DNA of 64,000 bases from CAWELS01 sp964468205 (GTDB lineage: Bacteria > Acidobacteriota > Terriglobia > Bryobacterales > Bryobacteraceae), in the NCBI GenBank assembly GCA_964468205.1, contig CAYXVG010000035.1, positions 1-64,000 on the forward strand. The letters run 5' to 3'. Below, one piece after another: positions 7,867 through 15,958 of this stretch; position 1 is the first letter of the stretch; each line of letters starts with the position of its first letter. Below the pieces are notes generated by a model. That model was given only the letters and a program-made list of their open reading frames with translations. It was not told the DNA's origin and did not search any database. The translations under genes were made by a program, and so were the position numbers.

Positions 7867-8403
7867 ATGTCGAGAGTTGGAAAAAAGCCGATCCCGTTAC
7901 CCAAGGGAATCAAAATCGTGATCGGCGATACGCTACAGGTAGAAGGGCCGAAGGGGAAGCTCACGGTCCCGATTCCCAATGGCATCACGATCGAGCAGGA
8001 CGATCAAGAGTTGCGGTTGGAACGCGCTTCCGACAAGCATGCGGCCGAGCATGGACTGACCCGCGCCCTGGCCTCGAACGCAGTTGTCGGCGTAAGTGAG
8101 GGTTGGAAGAAGGAGTTGGACATTGTCGGCGTTGGATATCGCGGCGAGGTCAAGGGCCGGGTGGCTGTCTTCAGTCTCGGTTACTCCCATCCGATCGAGT
8201 ATTTGCTGCCGGAGGGTATCGACGTGACGATCGACAAGCAGAATCATGTCGTCGTCACCGGCAATGATAAGCAGCAGGTCGGCCAGGTTGCCGCTATTGT
8301 TCGTGGGCTTCGGCCGCCGGAGCCTTACAAGAATAAGGGGATCCGGTACACCGGGGAGCGGCTGCGCAAGAAGGTCGGCAAGGCCGGCGCCGGAGGTAAG
8401 TAA
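7867..8403 (+). CDS. rplF: 50S ribosomal protein L6
   Basis: The ATG at 7867 gives MSRVGKKPIPLPKGI, the standard L6 start. The frame is open further upstream through rpsH, but that part is not L6-like. The product is 178 residues, with the C-terminal signature EPYKNKGIRYTGERLRKKVGK. L6 lies near the factor-binding site of the 50S subunit. It is 32 bases after rpsH. Confidence 0.97.
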   Translation: MSRVGKKPIPLPKGIKIVIGDTLQVEGPKGKLTVPIPNGITIEQDDQELRLERASDKHAAEHGLTRALASNAVVGVSEGWKKELDIVGVGYRGEVKGRVAVFSLGYSHPIEYLLPEGIDVTIDKQNHVVVTGNDKQQVGQVAAIVRGLRPPEPYKNKGIRYTGERLRKKVGKAGAGGK

Positions 8404-8405
8404 GC

Positions 8406-8765
8406 ATGATCCGTAAAGAGTCAAGGAACACGCATCGGAAGCGGATACACCTGAGGCTTCGCCGCAAGCTCAGCGGTTCTCCGGAGCGGCCGCGCCTAGT
8501 GGTCTACCGCAGTTTGAAGCACATCCAAGCGCAAGTAATCGACGACAAGGCCGGGCACACGCTCGCCTCCGCCTCGACACTCGAGAAGAATGCCGCCGTC
8601 AAGGGGAGCAACATTGGCGCTGCCAAGACGGTCGGGAAGCTAGTGGCGGAGCGGGCGCAGGAGAAGGGTATTAAGAAGATCGTTTTCGACCGCGGCGGCT
8701 ACCGGTACCATGGCCGCGTGAAGGCGCTCGCGGACGCGGCTCGGGAATCAGGATTGGAGTTCTAG
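8406..8765 (+). CDS. rplR: 50S ribosomal protein L18
   Basis: The 119-residue L18 binds 5S rRNA together with L5 and L25. The N-terminal basic region (TRKRIHLRLRRKLSG-like) is followed by RPRLVVYRSLKHIQAQVIDD, and the C-terminus carries FDRGGYRYHGRVKALADAAR, which is conserved. It starts 2 bases after rplF, suggesting coupling. Confidence 0.97.
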   Translation: MIRKESRNTHRKRIHLRLRRKLSGSPERPRLVVYRSLKHIQAQVIDDKAGHTLASASTLEKNAAVKGSNIGAAKTVGKLVAERAQEKGIKKIVFDRGGYRYHGRVKALADAARESGLEF

Positions 8766-8769
8766 TGGC

Positions 8770-9288
8770 ATGACAAATGCAGCAATGTATGAGCGGATCG
8801 ATCCGCAGGCGCTGAACATTAAAGAGCAGGTTGTCTCCATCAATCGCGTCACCAAGGTAGTTAAGGGTGGAAAGAACCTGAGCTTCGCGGCTCTGGTGGT
8901 GGTCGGCGACCCCGATCAGCATTTCGTGGGCTATGCCACTGGGAAGGCCAAGGAGGTTCCGTCGGCGATCAAGAAAGGAATTGAGGCCGCCAAGAAGAAT
9001 CTCCGCAAGATTCATGTCCTCGAGACAACGATAAAACATATGGTGGTTGGCCGTTACGGCGCTGGAGAGGTGATGCTGAAGCCGGCTCCCGCCGGGACCG
9101 GCGTGATTGCCGGGGGCCCGGTCCGAGCGGTGATTGAAGCGGTGGGAATCCCGAACGTAGTGACCAAGTGCATTGGGACGAACAATCCGCATAACGTTGT
9201 CAAGGCGACGGTCAATGCGCTCGAGCAGCTTCGTGACCGCGACCAGGTGGCACAGTTGCGCGGCATAGATGTCGAGCGGCTGGGCTAA
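8770..9288 (+). CDS. rpsE: 30S ribosomal protein S5
   Basis: S5 helps maintain translational accuracy and forms part of the mRNA entry channel. The dsRBD-like N-terminal domain includes VVSINRVTKVVKGGKNLSF near residues 22-40, and the C-terminal domain has AGGPVRAVIEAVGIPNVVTK. The 172-residue product is of normal length. It begins 4 bases after the rplR stop. Confidence 0.97.
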   Translation: MTNAAMYERIDPQALNIKEQVVSINRVTKVVKGGKNLSFAALVVVGDPDQHFVGYATGKAKEVPSAIKKGIEAAKKNLRKIHVLETTIKHMVVGRYGAGEVMLKPAPAGTGVIAGGPVRAVIEAVGIPNVVTKCIGTNNPHNVVKATVNALEQLRDRDQVAQLRGIDVERLG

Positions 9289-9305
9289 GACAAGGAGACT
9301 CAACG

Positions 9306-9482
9306 ATGGCGGCGATTAAGATCAAGCTAGTGCGAAGCACGATCGGACGGCCGGAGAAGCAGAAGAAGATCGTCCGCAGTCTCGGTCTGCGAAAGATCAA
9401 TCAGGTAGTGGAGCGGCCCGACGGCCCGGAGTTCCGGGGCATGGTCGCCAAGGCGCCGCACCTGCTGGCAATCGTCGAGTAG
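9306..9482 (+). CDS. rpmD: 50S ribosomal protein L30
   Basis: This 58-residue frame begins MAAIKIKLVRSTIGRPEKQ and continues KKIVRSLGLRKINQVVERPD, which is typical bacterial L30. AAGGAGACTC lies just before the ATG. It occupies the standard position between rpsE and rplO. Confidence 0.95.
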   Translation: MAAIKIKLVRSTIGRPEKQKKIVRSLGLRKINQVVERPDGPEFRGMVAKAPHLLAIVE

Positions 9483-9545
9483 GCGGAGCGGACCGGCTGC
9501 GCCCCGTTGATGCGGGCCGCGATTCCGGTTGAAATGGGTGAAGAG

Positions 9546-10046
9546 ATGAATTTAAGCGATATCAAGCCCCCGAAGGGTCAAGTTCATAAGAAGAAGCGTG
9601 TCGGCCGGGGCATGGGCTCTGGGCATGGAAAGACCTCCGGCCGTGGTCACAAGGGGCAGCACTCGATTTCCGGCTTCAGCCGCCAACGCGGCTTTGAGGG
9701 TGGTCAGATGCCGCTGCACCGCCGGCTTCCGAAGCGAGGCTTCACAAATATCTTCGGCAAGGAGTACGCCGTGGTCAACGTTGGCCGGCTCAACGAGCTC
9801 GAAGGCGACACCTTCGATGCCGATATCCTGATTGAGATGGGCGTGGTGAAGAAGCTCAAGAGCGGGTTGAAGGTGCTCGGCACGGGCGACGTTACGCGGA
9901 AGATCACCGTGAAAGCGCACCAGTTCTCGAAGGCGGCCGAGGAGAAGATCACCGCGGCCGGCGGCGCCGTGGAGAAGATTCCGCCTGGCGCCACCCCGTC
10001 CAGCGGATCGCGGTCGGATGAATCCGCAGAGGATTCTCAGGCTTAG
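9546..10046 (+). CDS. rplO: 50S ribosomal protein L15
   Basis: The start at 9546 gives MNLSDIKPPKGQVHKKKRVGRG, the normal L15 beginning, with GGTGAAGAG just upstream. The open frame reaches back to 9507, but those residues are not conserved. The glycine-rich GMGSGHGKTSGRGHKGQ follows. The 166-residue product ends in a polar, acidic tail of about 25 residues beyond the core. L15 is a late-assembly 50S protein. Confidence 0.96.
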   Translation: MNLSDIKPPKGQVHKKKRVGRGMGSGHGKTSGRGHKGQHSISGFSRQRGFEGGQMPLHRRLPKRGFTNIFGKEYAVVNVGRLNELEGDTFDADILIEMGVVKKLKSGLKVLGTGDVTRKITVKAHQFSKAAEEKITAAGGAVEKIPPGATPSSGSRSDESAEDSQA

Positions 10047-10093
10047 CAGAGGATTGCCCCGAGAGCGGGGCGGAAGCGTAGAGAGAACTCACC

Positions 10094-11494
10094 ATGAACA
10101 AGTTCTTGGAGGCAGTCGCGAATGTGTTCCGGGTCCCTGACCTGCGAAACCGGGTCTTTTTTACCCTCGGGATGCTCGCGATTTACCGGCTTGGAGCCTT
10201 CATCCCTACCCCGGGCATCGATACGGTTCGTCTCAAAGAGTTCTTCCAGGCCAACCAGGGCACTCTTTTCGGTTTCATCAATCTGTTTTCGGGCGGCATG
10301 TTCGAGAGCATGACGATCTTCGCGCTGGGGATCATGCCGTATATCACAGCGTCAATTATTCTCCAGTTGTTGACAGTGGTGATTCCGACGCTGGAAAAGT
10401 TGAAGAAGGAAGGCGAACTCGGCCGCCGAAAGATCACCCAGTGGACACGCTATCTCACGATCGGTCTGTCGTTGATGCAGTCCTTCGCGATTGCGACTAC
10501 CCTGCAGGCTTCCGAAGGCGGCTTCGTCGTGAATCCGGGCGTCGGCTTTATCCTGATGACGATCCTCACGCTGACCACGGGCACGGCGTTTATCATGTGG
10601 CTTGGCGAGCAGATTACCGAGCGCGGTATCGGTAACGGGATGTCGCTGATCATCTTTGCCGGCATCGTGGTTGGTCTGCCGTCGGCGATGAGCGAGATCT
10701 ATACGAACGCTTTTGTAACCCGGCAGTGGAACATCTTGCAGGTTGCGATCATCGTGCTGATGATGGTGGCGGTTGTCGGTTTCATCGTCCTCGTAGAGCG
10801 CGGCGAGCGGCGAATTCCGGTGCAATATGCCAAACGAGTAGTCGGGCGCCGGATGATGGGCGGTCAACAAACCCATCTTCCGCTGAAGGTGAACGCCGGT
10901 GGCGTTATTCCCGTGATCTTCGCTTCGTCACTGCTGGCCTTCCCGCAGACGCTACGGCAGGTAGCGTTCATTCGCGACAACGTCTGGTTGAGTGGAATGC
11001 TGGATGCGATGAGTCACGGCCAGCCGCTTTACTACCTCATTTATACGATCGGCATCATCTTCTTCTGTTTCTTCTACGTCTCGATCATCTTTAACCCGAA
11101 CGAGGCGGCGGACAATATGCGCAAGTACGGCGGGTTCGTTCCGGGGATACGGCCGGGACGCAACACCGCCGAGTATATGAACAAGATTCTCACCCGGATC
11201 ACGATGGTTGGCGGTCTGTACCTCGCGCTACTCTCGCTGCTGCCGGAAATCATGATTTCCGGCATCAAGCTGCAGACGCTTCCGGGGATCGGGAACTTCA
11301 TCGACAACAACTTCCCGCGCTGGCTGCTCGACGGATTGGGAGTGAGCTTCTACTTCGGCGGCACATCGCTGTTGATTGTGGTCGGTGTCGCGATGGACTT
11401 TGTGAATCAAATTGAAGCGCAACTCATCATGCGCCACTACGAAGGTTTTACGCCGCGGTCCGGGCGAATCCGGGGTCGGCGGAGCGTTTTCTAG
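10094..11494 (+). CDS. secY: Protein translocase subunit SecY
   Basis: SecY is the channel-forming subunit of the Sec translocon in the inner membrane. The 466-residue product shows about ten hydrophobic segments and the family markers GAFIPTPGID near residue 34, ALGIMPYITASIILQLL (lateral gate region) and RGIGNGMSLIIFAGIV. The cytoplasmic loop with GQQTHLPLKVNAGGVIPVIF is also present. It sits at the end of the spc cluster after rplO. The following map gene is 91 bases away, with no adk between. Confidence 0.97.
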   Translation: MNKFLEAVANVFRVPDLRNRVFFTLGMLAIYRLGAFIPTPGIDTVRLKEFFQANQGTLFGFINLFSGGMFESMTIFALGIMPYITASIILQLLTVVIPTLEKLKKEGELGRRKITQWTRYLTIGLSLMQSFAIATTLQASEGGFVVNPGVGFILMTILTLTTGTAFIMWLGEQITERGIGNGMSLIIFAGIVVGLPSAMSEIYTNAFVTRQWNILQVAIIVLMMVAVVGFIVLVERGERRIPVQYAKRVVGRRMMGGQQTHLPLKVNAGGVIPVIFASSLLAFPQTLRQVAFIRDNVWLSGMLDAMSHGQPLYYLIYTIGIIFFCFFYVSIIFNPNEAADNMRKYGGFVPGIRPGRNTAEYMNKILTRITMVGGLYLALLSLLPEIMISGIKLQTLPGIGNFIDNNFPRWLLDGLGVSFYFGGTSLLIVVGVAMDFVNQIEAQLIMRHYEGFTPRSGRIRGRRSVF

Positions 11495-11585
11495 GGAGCA
11501 TCGAGGCAATTGGCGCGGGCGTTGGTGCAATGGCTTTTGTTACAATAACTTATAAGCCCTGCTCGAGTCGCCACGCAGGATATTG

Positions 11586-12356
11586 ATGATCATTCGGAAA
11601 AGTCCGGCTGAACTTGAGAAGATGCGGGCGGCCGGCCTGCTTGTCCACCAGATCCTCTCGACAGTCAGTGAGATGGTCGCCGAAGGAGTGACCACCATGG
11701 ATCTGGAGATCGAGGCGGATCGGATTATCACGGACGCAGGCGCGGAGGCGGCCTTCAAAGGTTACTATGTTCCGGCCATTGGGGCTCGGTTTCCGACCGT
11801 GCTATGCACGTCGGTTAATGACGAAATCGTTCATGGGATACCGTCGGCGACGCGTGCACTCAAGAAGGGCGATGTGGTCTCGATTGACACAGGAGTCAAG
11901 CTGAATGGTTATTTTGGCGACTCCGCCGTTACCGTGCCGGTCGGCGCAGTGAACGGTTCGACTCAGCGTTTGCTCGAGGTAACGCGCGAAGCTTTGGAGC
12001 GGGCGATCGGACAGATGCGGCCAGGCAATCGCCTGTTTGATGTTTGTGGAGCGGTAGAGAGGTTTGTCACGGAGAACGGCTTCAGTATTGTTCGAGAGTA
12101 CGTCGGTCACGGAATCGGGACTCAGCTCCACGAGGAGCCTCAGGTTCCAAATTACATTGACCGGAGCAACGCGAATCCGCGGCTCAAAGAGGGTATGGTT
12201 TTCGCGCTCGAGCCGATGGTGAACGCCGGAAAGGCCGGGAGCCGCCTTACGGCGGACCGGTGGACAGCGGTGACGAAGGACGGCTCGGTGTCGGCTCATT
12301 TCGAACACTGTGTTGCGGTCACTGCCAACGGACCATGGGTACTGACCCGGCCGTAG
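11586..12356 (+). CDS. map: Methionine aminopeptidase, type I
   Basis: This cytosolic metalloenzyme removes the initiator methionine. The ATG at 11586 gives MIIRKSPAELEKMRAAG, with AGGA about seven bases upstream; a TTG at 11583 is less likely. Metal-ligand motifs are visible: SIDTGVKLNGYFGDSA (two aspartates), EYVGHGIGTQLHEEP (histidine) and GMVFALEPMVN (glutamate). Length is 256 residues, normal for type I. The 91-base gap after secY is AT-rich near 11,541-11,556 (TACAAT and TATAAG hexamers), so a local promoter is possible but lacks a good -35. Confidence 0.96.
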   Translation: MIIRKSPAELEKMRAAGLLVHQILSTVSEMVAEGVTTMDLEIEADRIITDAGAEAAFKGYYVPAIGARFPTVLCTSVNDEIVHGIPSATRALKKGDVVSIDTGVKLNGYFGDSAVTVPVGAVNGSTQRLLEVTREALERAIGQMRPGNRLFDVCGAVERFVTENGFSIVREYVGHGIGTQLHEEPQVPNYIDRSNANPRLKEGMVFALEPMVNAGKAGSRLTADRWTAVTKDGSVSAHFEHCVAVTANGPWVLTRP

Positions 12357-12364
12357 CTTGGTTT

Positions 12365-12601
12365 ATGTCGCGAATGCTCGACGAGAAGTCGCCCGGCGAA
12401 TCGGGAATCGCGGCCACGGTTGTCGAACTATTGCCGCGCGCAACGTATCGCGTGATGCTGGACAATCGGCGAAGTGTTCTGGCCCATGCGGCCAGTTCCG
12501 GGCAGAAGAACTTTGTCCGGCTTCGCGAAGGGGACAAGGTGGAGGTGAAGATTTCGCCCCACGACCCGACGCGAGGGCGGATCTTGAGATTGCTGAATTA
12601 G
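12365..12601 (+). CDS. infA: Translation initiation factor IF-1, divergent
   Basis: IF-1 is an OB-fold protein that occupies the 30S A site during initiation. The 78-residue frame has recognisable IF-1 segments: ATVVELLPRATYRVMLDN, VLAHAASSGQKNFVRLREGD and VEVKISPHDPTRGRILRL. It differs from the very conserved consensus: the usual GKMRKxxIRI reads SSGQKNFVRL, SPYDLT reads SPHDPT, and the C-terminal YR is replaced. The position between map and rpmJ is canonical. The ATG at 12365, 8 bases after map, lacks a clear Shine-Dalgarno; a second ATG at 12374 is an alternative. Another infA elsewhere in the genome is possible. Confidence 0.85.
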   Translation: MSRMLDEKSPGESGIAATVVELLPRATYRVMLDNRRSVLAHAASSGQKNFVRLREGDKVEVKISPHDPTRGRILRLLN

Positions 12602-12621
12602 AAACGGAAGGCTGCTAAGTC

Positions 12622-12735
12622 ATGAAGGTACGGGCCTCAGTAAAGAAGATATGTGATAAGTGCAAGATCATCCACCGGCACGGAGTGGTGCGCGTGATCT
12701 GCGAGAACCCGAAGCACAAGCAGCGTCAAGGATAA
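12622..12735 (+). CDS. rpmJ: 50S ribosomal protein L36
   Basis: This 37-residue frame begins MKVRASVKKICDKCKIIHR and ends CENPKHKQRQG. The CxxC, later C and final H form the zinc site of the zinc-binding L36 type. It lies between infA and rpsM as in most alpha operons. Confidence 0.96.
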   Translation: MKVRASVKKICDKCKIIHRHGVVRVICENPKHKQRQG

Positions 12736-12747
12736 AGGGAGAAATAT

Positions 12748-13131
12748 ATGGCGCGCATTATTGGTGTTGACTTACCCAATCGCAAACGGGCCGAGATTGG
12801 TCTGACGTATTTGTACGGCGTTGGCCGAACCCGGGCGCGGTCTATACTGCACCGGGCCGGTGTTGACTTCGGTAAGAAGGTGGGGGATCTCGATGAAGAC
12901 GAGGTCAGCCGTATCCGCCAGATACTGGAGGAAGAAGGTGCGGTTGAGGGCGACCTTCGCAAGGAACTCTCGATGAACGTCAAACGGCTGATCGAGATGG
13001 GCTCCTATCGCGGCCTCCGGCATCGACGCGGACTTCCGGTCCGCGGCCAACGCACGCATACTAACGCCCGGAACCGGAAGGGTCCGCGCCGCGGTACCGT
13101 TGCACAAAAGAGAAAGGCCGGCAAGAAGTAA
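12748..13131 (+). CDS. rpsM: 30S ribosomal protein S13
   Basis: The 127-residue S13 starts MARIIGVDLPNRKRAEIGL and has the C-terminal signature YRGLRHRRGLPVRGQRTHTN. It contacts tRNA and bridges to the 50S subunit from the 30S head. AGGGAGAAATAT precedes the ATG. It follows rpmJ by 12 bases. Confidence 0.97.
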   Translation: MARIIGVDLPNRKRAEIGLTYLYGVGRTRARSILHRAGVDFGKKVGDLDEDEVSRIRQILEEEGAVEGDLRKELSMNVKRLIEMGSYRGLRHRRGLPVRGQRTHTNARNRKGPRRGTVAQKRKAGKK

Positions 13132-13168
13132 GAACTCGAGTCGGAAGCTGCCAGGAACGGATTGAGAT

Positions 13169-13570
13169 ATGGCCAAGGCTGCAAAAGGCAAGAAGAAGAC
13201 CTTTAAGAAGAAAGAAAAGAAGAACATTCCCGAGGGGATTGTCCATATTCAGGCCACTTTCAATAACACGATTGTGACCTTCTCGGACCCGACGGGGAAT
13301 GTAGTCGCGTGGTCGAGTTCGGGCTCTCTCGGTTTTCGGGGTTCCCGCAAGGGGACGCCGTTTGCCGCCCAGCAAGCGTCGATGACCGCGGGTAAGAAAG
13401 CCCGGGAAGCGGGCATGCGCGTTGTTGAGGTTCGGGTGAGTGGGCCGGGTTCCGGCCGCGAGTCCGCGGTTCGCGCCCTTTCCACGTTGGGCTTCAACGT
13501 GCGCAGGATCAAGGACCGGACGCCAATCCCGCACAATGGATGCCGTCCCCCGAAGCGCCGCCGCGTCTGA
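13169..13570 (+). CDS. rpsK: 30S ribosomal protein S11
   Basis: The 133-residue S11 has a lysine-rich N-terminus of about 20 residues, then GIVHIQATFNNTIVTFSD and the C-terminal GCRPPKRRRV that identify the family. S11 forms part of the 30S platform near the E site. The gap to rpsD is about 140 bases, larger than most in this operon. Confidence 0.97.
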   Translation: MAKAAKGKKKTFKKKEKKNIPEGIVHIQATFNNTIVTFSDPTGNVVAWSSSGSLGFRGSRKGTPFAAQQASMTAGKKAREAGMRVVEVRVSGPGSGRESAVRALSTLGFNVRRIKDRTPIPHNGCRPPKRRRV

Positions 13571-13696
13571 TTTTTGTGAACGAACAAGCAGGAGGAAGGC
13601 GGAAGTGGATTGCCAGGAAGTGACGCGAACGCGAGAGGATTCGCGCATAGCGTCTGGCATTCAGATTCGACCGCTGTAAACTGCACCTTTGCTCGA

Positions 13697-13702
13697 AAGG
13701 AG
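13697..13702 (+). promoter_or_regulatory. Ribosome binding site for rpsD (supports a TTG start)
   Basis: AAGGAG lies nine bases upstream of the TTG at 13712, which encodes the start of the conserved S4 N-terminus. No ATG or GTG is present at the conserved position, so this site decides the start. Confidence 0.75.
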
Positions 13703-13711
13703 ATAGGTAGT

Positions 13712-14344
13712 TTGGCACGTTATATAGGTTCAGTTTGCCGGCTTTGCCGGCGTGAAGGCATGAAGCTCTTTCTGAAAGGGGAGCGCTGCCACACCGAAAA
13801 GTGCGCCATTGAACGGCGCAACGTACCGCCCGGACACCAGACCCGGCACCGCCGGCCCAAGGTCTCGAGTTTCGGTCTCCAGTTGCGCGAGAAGCAGAAG
13901 GCGCGCCGGGTTTACGGAATACTGGAACGGCAGTTCCGGCATTATTACGAGAAAGCGGCCCAGTCGAAGGGAATCACGGGCGAGAACCTGCTCTCACTGC
14001 TTGAGCGCCGTCTGGACAATGTGGTTTACCGCCTTGGTTTTGGCACCAGCCGAAACCAGGCCCGCCAACTTGTTCGTCACGGTCATATTCATGTGAACGG
14101 CCGCAAGGTGAACATACCGTCTTTTCAGGTGAAGCAGGGCCATGTGATCGAGGTCCGGGAAAAGAGCCACCAAAACGGTATGATCTTAAGCGCTCTCGAG
14201 GCGACCGCGCATCAGCCTACCCCGAGCTGGCTGGAGGTGGATCGCGACGCGATGAAGGGCCGTGTGATCGGTAGCCCCAAGCGCGACGAACTCGTTCAGA
14301 TCGAGTTGAACGAACAGCTTATCGTCGAGTTGTACTCGAAGTAA
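13712..14344 (+). CDS. rpsD: 30S ribosomal protein S4 (TTG start)
   Basis: S4 nucleates 16S rRNA folding and affects accuracy. Starting at the TTG at 13712 gives (M)ARYIGSVCRLCRREG, the standard N-terminus, for 210 residues. The frame is open to 13610, but that stretch is not conserved. The N-terminal cysteines (CRLC, then C and C five residues apart) form the zinc-binding type of S4. The S4 RNA-binding domain, with LDNVVYRLGFGTSRNQARQL, lies near residues 90-110. It stands in the alpha operon just before rpoA. Confidence 0.96.
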   Translation: MARYIGSVCRLCRREGMKLFLKGERCHTEKCAIERRNVPPGHQTRHRRPKVSSFGLQLREKQKARRVYGILERQFRHYYEKAAQSKGITGENLLSLLERRLDNVVYRLGFGTSRNQARQLVRHGHIHVNGRKVNIPSFQVKQGHVIEVREKSHQNGMILSALEATAHQPTPSWLEVDRDAMKGRVIGSPKRDELVQIELNEQLIVELYSK

Positions 14345-14357
14345 GAAGGAGAAACGG

Positions 14358-15395
14358 ATGTACATCGGCTTTCAGAAGCCCAAGCGGCTTGTTGCCAATA
14401 CGGAAACCCTGACCGACCGGTACGGCATGTTCTACGCCCAGCCCTTCGAGCGCGGTTTCGGAACTACCATCGGCGTGGCATTGCGCCGCATTCTCCTCAG
14501 CGCCATTGAGGGCGCGGCCATTACCGCGGTCCGGATCGAAGGTGTCGCCCACGAGTTCAGTCCCATTCCGGGCGTTACCGAGGACGCGACGGACGTGATC
14601 CTCAATCTGAAGCAGATCCCGTTCAAGATGACTGGCGAAGGTGTCCGGACCGCCCGGCTCCACATCGAGGAACCTGGGGAGGTTACCAGCGGACAGATTG
14701 AGACGGACTCCGAAGTCGAGGTGCTCGACCGGAATATGCACGTTGCCACCGTTGGAGAGGGCGGCAAGTTAATCGTTGAGATGCGGCTGAAAATGGGACG
14801 CGGCTACGTGAGCGCGGACCGCAATTATGACGAGGACCTTCCACTGGGCTCGATTCCAATCGATTCCGTCCATTCGCCAGTCCGGAAGGCGAACTTCACG
14901 GTTGAGAACGCCCGTCTCGGTCAGATGACCGACTACGACAAGCTAACGCTGGAAGTCTGGACCAACGGGGCCATCTCTCCGCAGGACGCCATCGGACACG
15001 CGTCCAAGCTGATGCGGGACCACACGGCCATCTTCATCAACTTTGAAGATATTGAGGAGCCGGAGCCCGAGCCCGTCGATCGCGCGGTGAACCAGATGAA
15101 CGAGGTGCTGAACCGATCTGTCGAGGAACTTGAGCTTTCGGTTCGCTCCTACAACTGTCTGAAGAACGCCAATATTCAAACGATTGGTGATCTGGTGCAG
15201 AAGTCCGAAGCCGAGATGCTGCGCACGAAGAACTTCGGCCGGAAGTCGCTCAATGAGATCAAAGAGATACTCGGCGGTCTCGGCCTGCAGTTTGGAATGC
15301 GATTCGATTCGCAGGGGCGGCTAGTGACGCCGTCGGGCCAGCCGGCCGTCCTGGATGCTTCCGGAGAGGGCAGTCCGCAAACCAGCGAACTCTAG
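14358..15395 (+). CDS. rpoA: DNA-directed RNA polymerase subunit alpha
   Basis: The 345-residue alpha subunit has the N-terminal assembly domain (FGTTIGVALRRILLSAIEG near residues 34-52) and a C-terminal DNA- and activator-binding domain. The latter is marked by VEELELSVRSYNCLKNANI and RTKNFGRKSLNEIKEIL. A polar tail of about 20 residues follows. AGAAGGAGAAACGG precedes the ATG. It follows rpsD by 13 bases and precedes rplQ, the canonical order. Confidence 0.98.
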   Translation: MYIGFQKPKRLVANTETLTDRYGMFYAQPFERGFGTTIGVALRRILLSAIEGAAITAVRIEGVAHEFSPIPGVTEDATDVILNLKQIPFKMTGEGVRTARLHIEEPGEVTSGQIETDSEVEVLDRNMHVATVGEGGKLIVEMRLKMGRGYVSADRNYDEDLPLGSIPIDSVHSPVRKANFTVENARLGQMTDYDKLTLEVWTNGAISPQDAIGHASKLMRDHTAIFINFEDIEEPEPEPVDRAVNQMNEVLNRSVEELELSVRSYNCLKNANIQTIGDLVQKSEAEMLRTKNFGRKSLNEIKEILGGLGLQFGMRFDSQGRLVTPSGQPAVLDASGEGSPQTSEL

Positions 15396-15421
15396 TTAGT
15401 GGTGAGAAACGGGAATCTGAA

Positions 15422-15889
15422 ATGAGACATAGAAAAGGTGGCTACAAGCTACAAAGAGACCCTGCCGCCCGCCGGGCGTTGCTCCGCGGGTTGGTCACCA
15501 ACGTGATTGAGGCGGAACCCGAGCGGATCATCACCACCGTGACCAAGGCCAAAGCGGCAAGGCCGCTGGTAGATAAGATGATAACTCTTGCCAAGCGGGA
15601 CACGTTGCATTCCCGCCGTCAAGCAGCGGCCTTTCTAACGACTCCGGCGGCGGTAAAGAAGCTCTTTGACAAGCTGGGAACGAGATTTGGTCAACGGCCG
15701 GGTGGCTATTCGCGAATTGTCCGCATTGGGCCGCGAAAAGGCGATGGCGCTGAACTGGCCATGCTGGAGCTCGTTGATGCGAAGTTGATCAAACGCGCCG
15801 CTGACCGCGCCAAGCGCAAGGAAGAGCGGATGCAGGCAATAAAGGAAGGCCGGGAGATCGAAGGCGAAGAACCCCCGGAGAAGTCTTAG
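15422..15889 (+). CDS. rplQ: 50S ribosomal protein L17
   Basis: The 155-residue L17 starts MRHRKGGYKLQRDPAARRALLRGL, a family hallmark, and contains RPGGYSRIVRIGPRKGDGAELAM-like sequence near residues 96-118. A charged C-terminal tail of roughly 30 residues extends beyond the 120-residue core, as in many bacteria. It is the last gene of the operon and is followed 26 bases later by a strong hairpin. Confidence 0.97.
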   Translation: MRHRKGGYKLQRDPAARRALLRGLVTNVIEAEPERIITTVTKAKAARPLVDKMITLAKRDTLHSRRQAAAFLTTPAAVKKLFDKLGTRFGQRPGGYSRIVRIGPRKGDGAELAMLELVDAKLIKRAADRAKRKEERMQAIKEGREIEGEEPPEKS

Positions 15890-15914
15890 GGCCCCGAACG
15901 AACTCGATACCTGG

Positions 15915-15946
15915 GGTCGCGGTGCTGTCTCTGCAGCACCGCGACC
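15915..15946. terminator. Hairpin after rplQ, shared by convergent genes
   Basis: GGTCGCGGTGCTG at 15915-15927 pairs perfectly with CAGCACCGCGACC at 15934-15946 around a 6-base loop. It lies between the stop of rplQ (15889) and the end of the converging kinase gene (15959). It can serve both strands, although no T run follows on either. Confidence 0.75.
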
Positions 15947-15958
15947 ACGCTGGGCGAT

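Noticed and set aside
10065..10080. Small inverted repeat before secY (GCCCCG and CGGGGC)
   Set aside because: Six pairs in a GC-rich intra-operon gap is expected by chance, and secY is clearly part of the operon.
11541..11556. Promoter before map (TACAAT and TATAAG hexamers)
   Set aside because: No acceptable -35 at 16-18 bases; kept only as a remark under map.
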